Positions 59,661 through 64,000 of a DNA stretch of 64,000 nt are shown piece by piece (position 1 is the first letter of the stretch; every line of letters begins with the position of its first letter). The stretch spans positions 27,705-91,704 of the forward strand of contig JAUCBJ010007457.1 in the NCBI GenBank assembly GCA_032718475.1, written 5' to 3'. The notes beneath the pieces are model-generated. The model was given only the letters and a program-made list of their open reading frames with translations. It ran no database searches and was not told the origin of the DNA. The DNA comes from Nemertoderma westbladi. Taxonomy: Eukaryota; Xenacoelomorpha; Nemertodermatida; Nemertodermatidae. The position numbers and the translations under genes were made by a program.

Positions 59661-60770
59661 GGAGTATAGATCTGGGGGGACGAGTCGTCAGAGTTTGTGC
59701 GTAATCCCTGGCCTAACGACCGAATAAAACTTTACTTATTTTACTTGGGCTGAATCTAACCAAAACAATAAACAAATTAGTATCTACACAGGTTATAAGA
59801 TAGAAAGAAATAAACGCTATAAAACACTTAATAAGAGGAGATTGAAAAAAATACATAAAAAGAAAAAGAACAGTGAAAACATGGTATTCTTCACATGGAC
59901 GAGAAAACGAACCGAAAAGAAACGCATTGCGTTAACTCGATGTGATTCGGGAGAATACGAACCTCGCATTGTGTTAACTCGATGTGATTCGGCTTCAAAC
60001 ACACTCCATGACCGTGGTAGTCTACGCAAACGAGTGCCACGGCCAGTCATAATCAATTTGTCTTACAATGCCATTATCGCAACAAACATTGTTCCATCAT
60101 TATAATGCAATAAAACACTGACAGTTTACTATTTTGTTTACTCATAATGTAAATCCATGTTTATTGTTATTAATTTACATATAAAGAAGTGAAAATCAAC
60201 CTCACTTATATTAAACTGCCATAAATTAGCAACGAATTATCTCTAAACAGATAAATGTCCGTATTGTATCAAAGGTTAACTGTTTAATCGTAATATTATC
60301 GTTACCATAAGACCTTGGAGCAATGAATGAATGAATGCCCATCACCCTCTAAATAATGGTTGTATCATGTTTGATACACTAGATACTTACCGAAGTTCAC
60401 CCTTTAATGCCCTTACCAAGGTGTACTAAATAAAGTCATTGGTCCCTACACACACACACACACCCCTTAGAGCACACACCCCTTACGGTGGGGTGCAATC
60501 TTCGCCCGCGTACATCCTTCGCCCGCGCCCAATCTTCGCCCGCGTACAACATTCGCCCGGGGAAACCTTCGCCCGAAAGGCAATCTTCGCCCGCGAGCAA
60601 CCTTCGCCCAATAAGATTTGTATTAGTAGGCCTACCCATTATAGTAAGAAATTGAGGGAAAGAGGTTACAGAGGCGGCTTTTTCTAACCAAAACAGTAAA
60701 CGATGGTATTAATAATTGAGGGAAAGGAGCAGGTTACAGAGACGGCTTTTTCTTACCAAAACAATAATTG
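59431..60770. mobile_element. Cluster of related terminal-inverted-repeat elements
   Basis: A forward end at 59433 (GTTTATTGTTTTGGTTAGA) has an exact inverted partner at about 59755-59773. It has a longer imperfect partner at 60650-60704, with matching blocks through GTAACCT and CCTTTCC, and a further partial copy lies at 60710-60768. The same ends occur in the foldback element at 63361. No transposase ORF is present, so they are non-autonomous. Which ends belong together cannot be settled here. Confidence 0.6.
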
Positions 60771-60890
60771 TTTATTGGGCGAAGTTTGCCTGCGGGCAAA
60801 GGTTTCCGCCGGGCGGTAGTTGCTCATTTTGAGGGGAAAGATTGGACGCGGACGAAGCTTCCACGCGGGCGAAGTTTGCCTCGTACCCCC
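60497..60890. repeat. GC-rich TTCGCCCGCG repeats, inverted across a centre
   Basis: Six or more copies of TTCGCCCG-type strings at 60497-60610 are mirrored by GGGCGAAG/GCGGGCGAAG strings at 60777-60890. Base composition is sharply GC-rich against AT-rich surroundings. It could form a large imperfect stem. Short ORFs here are by-products. Confidence 0.7.
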
Positions 60891-61750
60891 CTTACTAGTT
60901 AACCGAAGTCTCGAACTGTTTATCTCTTGTCTGTCTTATGGCAACAAATGTCGCAACTCAGTTTATTTACTATGTGACTCGGGGTGGGTTATTTATGGTT
61001 TTATGCGGCGTATTTCTACAGGCGAGTAGTCCTACAAATATTTGATTTATTCGGTTGATTTTGGGGGGTGCATTTATGTATTATATTTAATGCTATTAAT
61101 TAATAAGATATTTGTTGTTCTTTTATACCTAAAATATATATTTTTTATAAAGTACCGTACCGATACCGGTATCTAATTTATATTTATGGGTGCCGATATA
61201 ATGTTCATGCTAAGTAGGTTATTGCTGGATAGCTTAAGGGGGGAGGGGGGAGGGTGTACGTACACACAACCCCCAAAAAACATTTTTTTAATGGCTGTTA
61301 ACTACGGGTAAATGTTAGTTAATATTGCTATTTTGTCAAGGTCAACCGCTGTCTATGGAAGGCCAAATACCCACTACACTAATATTTGAAAATTTATTGC
61401 CACCCCCTACCGGCTGGCGGCGGAATTAAAGATTTCACTGAAAATGCTACTAGTCCCACAATCTTGTCCAAATTTCTTGTAGCCAACGTTTGGACTCGAT
61501 TATCGATTGTTGAAAAGTTATCTTATATAATTTTTAATTACCCATTTTACCTTTATTTTAATCAATTAATTAATTTAATTAATTTTCATATTATTATTAA
61601 AATTTGTTCTTTACACAAAATGAACCATTATCTTGGAAATTCCATAAGATAACTTTTAAAGAGCTGCTAAAGCTCATTCGAATGATGCAAAAATGAAGAA
61701 AATTGGTTGAAAAATGGCGGAGTAGTAGTAATTTGAAAATGATAATCATT
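60891..61750. other. No gene seen
   Basis: AT-rich flank or intron. It contains a G-rich purine tract at about 61239-61255 and ACCGATACCGGT-type strings near 61155. Short ORFs show no recognisable protein. Confidence 0.6.
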
Positions 61751-61908
61751 TCTGGCACGAAGGAAGCACACCCAGACACCACCGGGTTATCTGGCACGAA
61801 GGAAGCACAACCCAGACACCACCGGGTTATCTGGCACGAAGGAAGCACAACCCAGACACCACCGGGTTATCTGGTACGAAGGAAGCACACCCAGACACCA
61901 CCGGGTTA
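61751..61908. repeat. 39-40 bp tandem repeat, four copies
   Basis: Four head-to-tail copies of a unit beginning CTGGCACGAAGGAAGCACA and ending CACCGGGTTAT. Copies 1 and 4 lack one base in the CACAACCC segment. Confidence 0.95.
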
Positions 61909-62114
61909 AAAATTTTCATTACGTAGGTTTTCAGGGTCGCTGACATCATTTCCGATGTCAGTTCTAATGTTTGGTGGAATTTTCTCTGTCTGTCTATCTC
62001 TCGGTTGTCTTTATGTTTTACAATTTGACGAGAGTAACAGTTATAGACAGACAGTAGACACCCCTGGTGATTGATAGATGATGTTGTATGGTACCGTATA
62101 TGTAGTAATACTAT
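61909..62114. other. Short unique spacer
   Basis: Unique sequence between two tandem arrays. It contains a CTGTCTGTCTATC microsatellite-like stretch near 61986. Nothing else seen. Confidence 0.5.
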
Positions 62115-62975
62115 GAGTGTGGTATAAGGTCGGCCGCCGTACACTACTGCAGTAGGAGTGTGGTCTAAGGTCGGCCGCCGTACACTACTGCAGTAGGAGT
62201 GTGGTCTAAGGACGGCCGCCGTACACTACTGCAGTAGGAGTGTGGTCTAAGGTCGGCCGCCGTACACTACTGCAGTAGGAGTGTGGTCTAAGGTCGGCCG
62301 CCGTACACTACTGCAGTAGGAGTGTGGTCTAAGGTCGGCCGCCGTACACTACTGCAGTAGGAGTGTGGTCTAAGGTCGGCCGCCGTACACTACTGCAGTA
62401 GGAGTGTGGTCTAAGGTCGGCCGCCGTACACTACTGCAGTAGGAGTGTGGTCTAAGGTCGGCCGCCGTACACTACTGCAGTAGGAGTGTGGTCTAAGGTC
62501 GGCCGCCGTACACTACTGCAGTAGGAGTGTGGTCTAAGGTCGGCCGCCGTACACTACTGCAGTAGGAGTGTGGTCTAAGGTCGGCCGCCGTACACTACTG
62601 CAGTAGGAGTGTGGTCTAAGGTCGGCCGCCGTACACTACTGCAGTAGGAGTGTGGTCTAAGGACGGCCGCCGTACACTACTGCAGTAGGAGTGTGGTCTA
62701 AGGTCGGCCGCCGTACACTACTGCAGTAGGAGTGTGGTCTAAGGTCGGTCGCCGTACACTACTGCAGTAGGAGTGTGGTCTAAGGTCGGCCGCCGTACAC
62801 TACTGCAGTAGGAGTGTGGTCTAAGGTCGGCCGCCGTACACTACTGCAGTAGGAGTGTGGTCTAAGGTCGGCCGCCGTACACTACTGCAGTAGGAGTGTG
62901 GTCTAAGGTCGGCCGCCGTACACTACTGCAGTAGGAGTGTGGTCTAAGGTCGGCCGCCGTACACTACTGCAGTAG
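62115..62975. repeat. 41-bp tandem array (21 copies) with two palindromes per unit
   Basis: Twenty-one nearly identical 41-bp units containing CGGCCGCCGTACACTAC. Each carries CGGCCG and the 12-bp palindrome CTACTGCAGTAG. Only isolated point differences are visible (for example GGACGG for GGTCGG near 62211 and 62663, and GGTCGC near 62748). The flanks are unrelated AT-rich DNA. Confidence 0.96.
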
Positions 62976-63360
62976 ATACAAGATGCAGAGATATTTGCCA
63001 ACATGGATAGCTTTGTTGACGTTATTTATTTACAGTATATTTTTTTTCCACATATCATTTAATTTTCAATGGATGGCAGTGATTTTGCAGTTAAATACGT
63101 TCACTTACCTTTTATCCAAGAGAGAAATGTAATGAAGAATCTCGATGAATTATCATAAGCGAGTAGACCTAGGCAGCTAGGTAACTATCGTCAGACAGAC
63201 AGAAGGCCTATGATAACTGTATAATAATAGACACCCAAATACGGTAGGTTCTGTAACTCTATTTCTATGTTCTACTCCTAAAACTATGTGAATTAATCGT
63301 TTTCCAACGGGTGAGTACAAAACAAAGACCAAAGACTACTGTAAAGACCTGTACAAAACA
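62976..63360. other. No gene seen
   Basis: AT-rich unique sequence between the 41-bp array and the foldback element. No coding or RNA feature recognised. Confidence 0.55.
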
Positions 63361-63631
63361 CATGTGTAACTTTCGTTTATTATTTTGGTTCCCCCAGCAC
63401 GCCTCTGTAACCTGCTCCTTTACTAACCTGCTCAGTTAAATGGCAATGGGACCTAACGCTCTTTGGGCAATTGGGACCTAACGCCCTTTGGGACTTTACC
63501 TCTTTGTTTTGTATTTTGTACAGGTCCAAAAAAGCGTTAGGTCCCATTGCCATTTAAAGGAGCAGGTTAGTAAAGGAGCAGGTTACAGAGGCGTGTTGGG
63601 GGGACCAAAACAGTAAACGAAAGTTAACATG
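63361..63631. mobile_element. Foldback MITE, 271 bp with ~95-bp terminal inverted repeats
   Basis: The left arm from 63361 (CATG, then AACTTTCGTTTA and TTTTGGT) is mirrored by the right arm ending at 63631 (ACCAAAAC, then AAACGAAAGTT and CATG). The match continues inward through CCTCTGTAACCTGC and GGCAATGGGACCTAACGC for about 95 bp. The centre is only about 70 bp. The ends are shared with the 59.4-60.8 kb cluster. No ORF is present, and a target duplication is not clear. Confidence 0.88.
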
Positions 63632-64000
63632 TTACAAGATTATGCAGGTTTGTCACCCGTGTTCCCACCCCTAGAATCCAGATATTATATTCTACAAATT
63701 TATTGTGTTTCAAATACTTATGCAACTTTTATACACCAACTGAAATTTGAAATTGAACCAGCATATTCAAAACTGTCATCGGTATATTAGAATCTGTCAA
63801 AAAAATAAAACAGGTTGCGTTAGAAAAAAACATAGTGTCTAGCCTATGGAGACATAATGAAGAGCAGCTAGGAAATGCATTTCTTTTTCAAATACCTATT
63901 CTATTCTATTTCATTTAGACCTACATTAAGTTAATAATGAATTTATTTTCCAATATTAAATCGAATAATTAAATCACGCTGGAAGCTTTGTGAGTAACTG
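63632..64000. other. No gene seen
   Basis: AT-rich unique sequence to the right edge. No feature recognised. Confidence 0.55.

Overview
The window is animal (invertebrate) nuclear DNA. It carries the 5' half of a spliced filamin-family gene on the minus strand, whose introns are swollen by private tandem arrays, plus one very young BEL/Pao LTR retrotransposon on the plus strand. The species cannot be named from sequence alone. An animal is indicated by a filamin with CH1-CH2 plus filamin-type Ig repeats split by phased GT-AG introns, by the BEL/Pao element (a group known from metazoans), and by many inverted-repeat (MITE-like) elements.

Filamin gene, read right to left. An acceptor at 57860-57861 opens the first coding exon (ATG at 57842; CH1). 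The next exon, 27 kb away (30419-30055), finishes CH1 and carries most of CH2. Then come 28406-28278 (end of CH2), 27645-27508 and 27327-27087 (Ig1 and start of Ig2) and 7422-7222 (rest of Ig2). A phase-1 donor there matches a phase-1 acceptor at 6704, which opens a single uninterrupted exon running off the left edge at base 1. The seven coding segments sum to 8136 nt, exactly 2712 codons. The last exon, at least 2234 codons, is not Ig-like. It is a degenerate 8-residue repeat of the type DGxPLxxx/DGxLxxGP, with a 381-residue block duplicated in frame about 3.5 times. A filamin actin-binding head spliced to a giant DG-P octad region is the most unusual thing here.

Introns. The CH1-CH2 intron holds a 26-bp satellite (about 600 copies, 33.2-56.9 kb) interrupted by the retrotransposon (46022-53980, identical-looking 826-bp LTRs, 5-bp target duplication, one intact 1957-codon gag-pol ORF), plus a 75-bp array. 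The next intron is mostly a 31-bp minisatellite whose unit contains the last 24 exon bases and the splice donor, so the 5' splice site is repeated about 50 times. The Ig2 intron contains an 18.7-kb array of a 24-bp unit (about 780 copies) with several higher-order duplications. This array produces giant but spurious ORFs.

Right end (57.9-64 kb). No coding exon was found. It is intron or upstream flank with palindromes, related terminal-inverted-repeat elements, a 40-bp and a 41-bp tandem array, and a 271-bp foldback MITE. The 5' untranslated exon and promoter are probably beyond the right edge.
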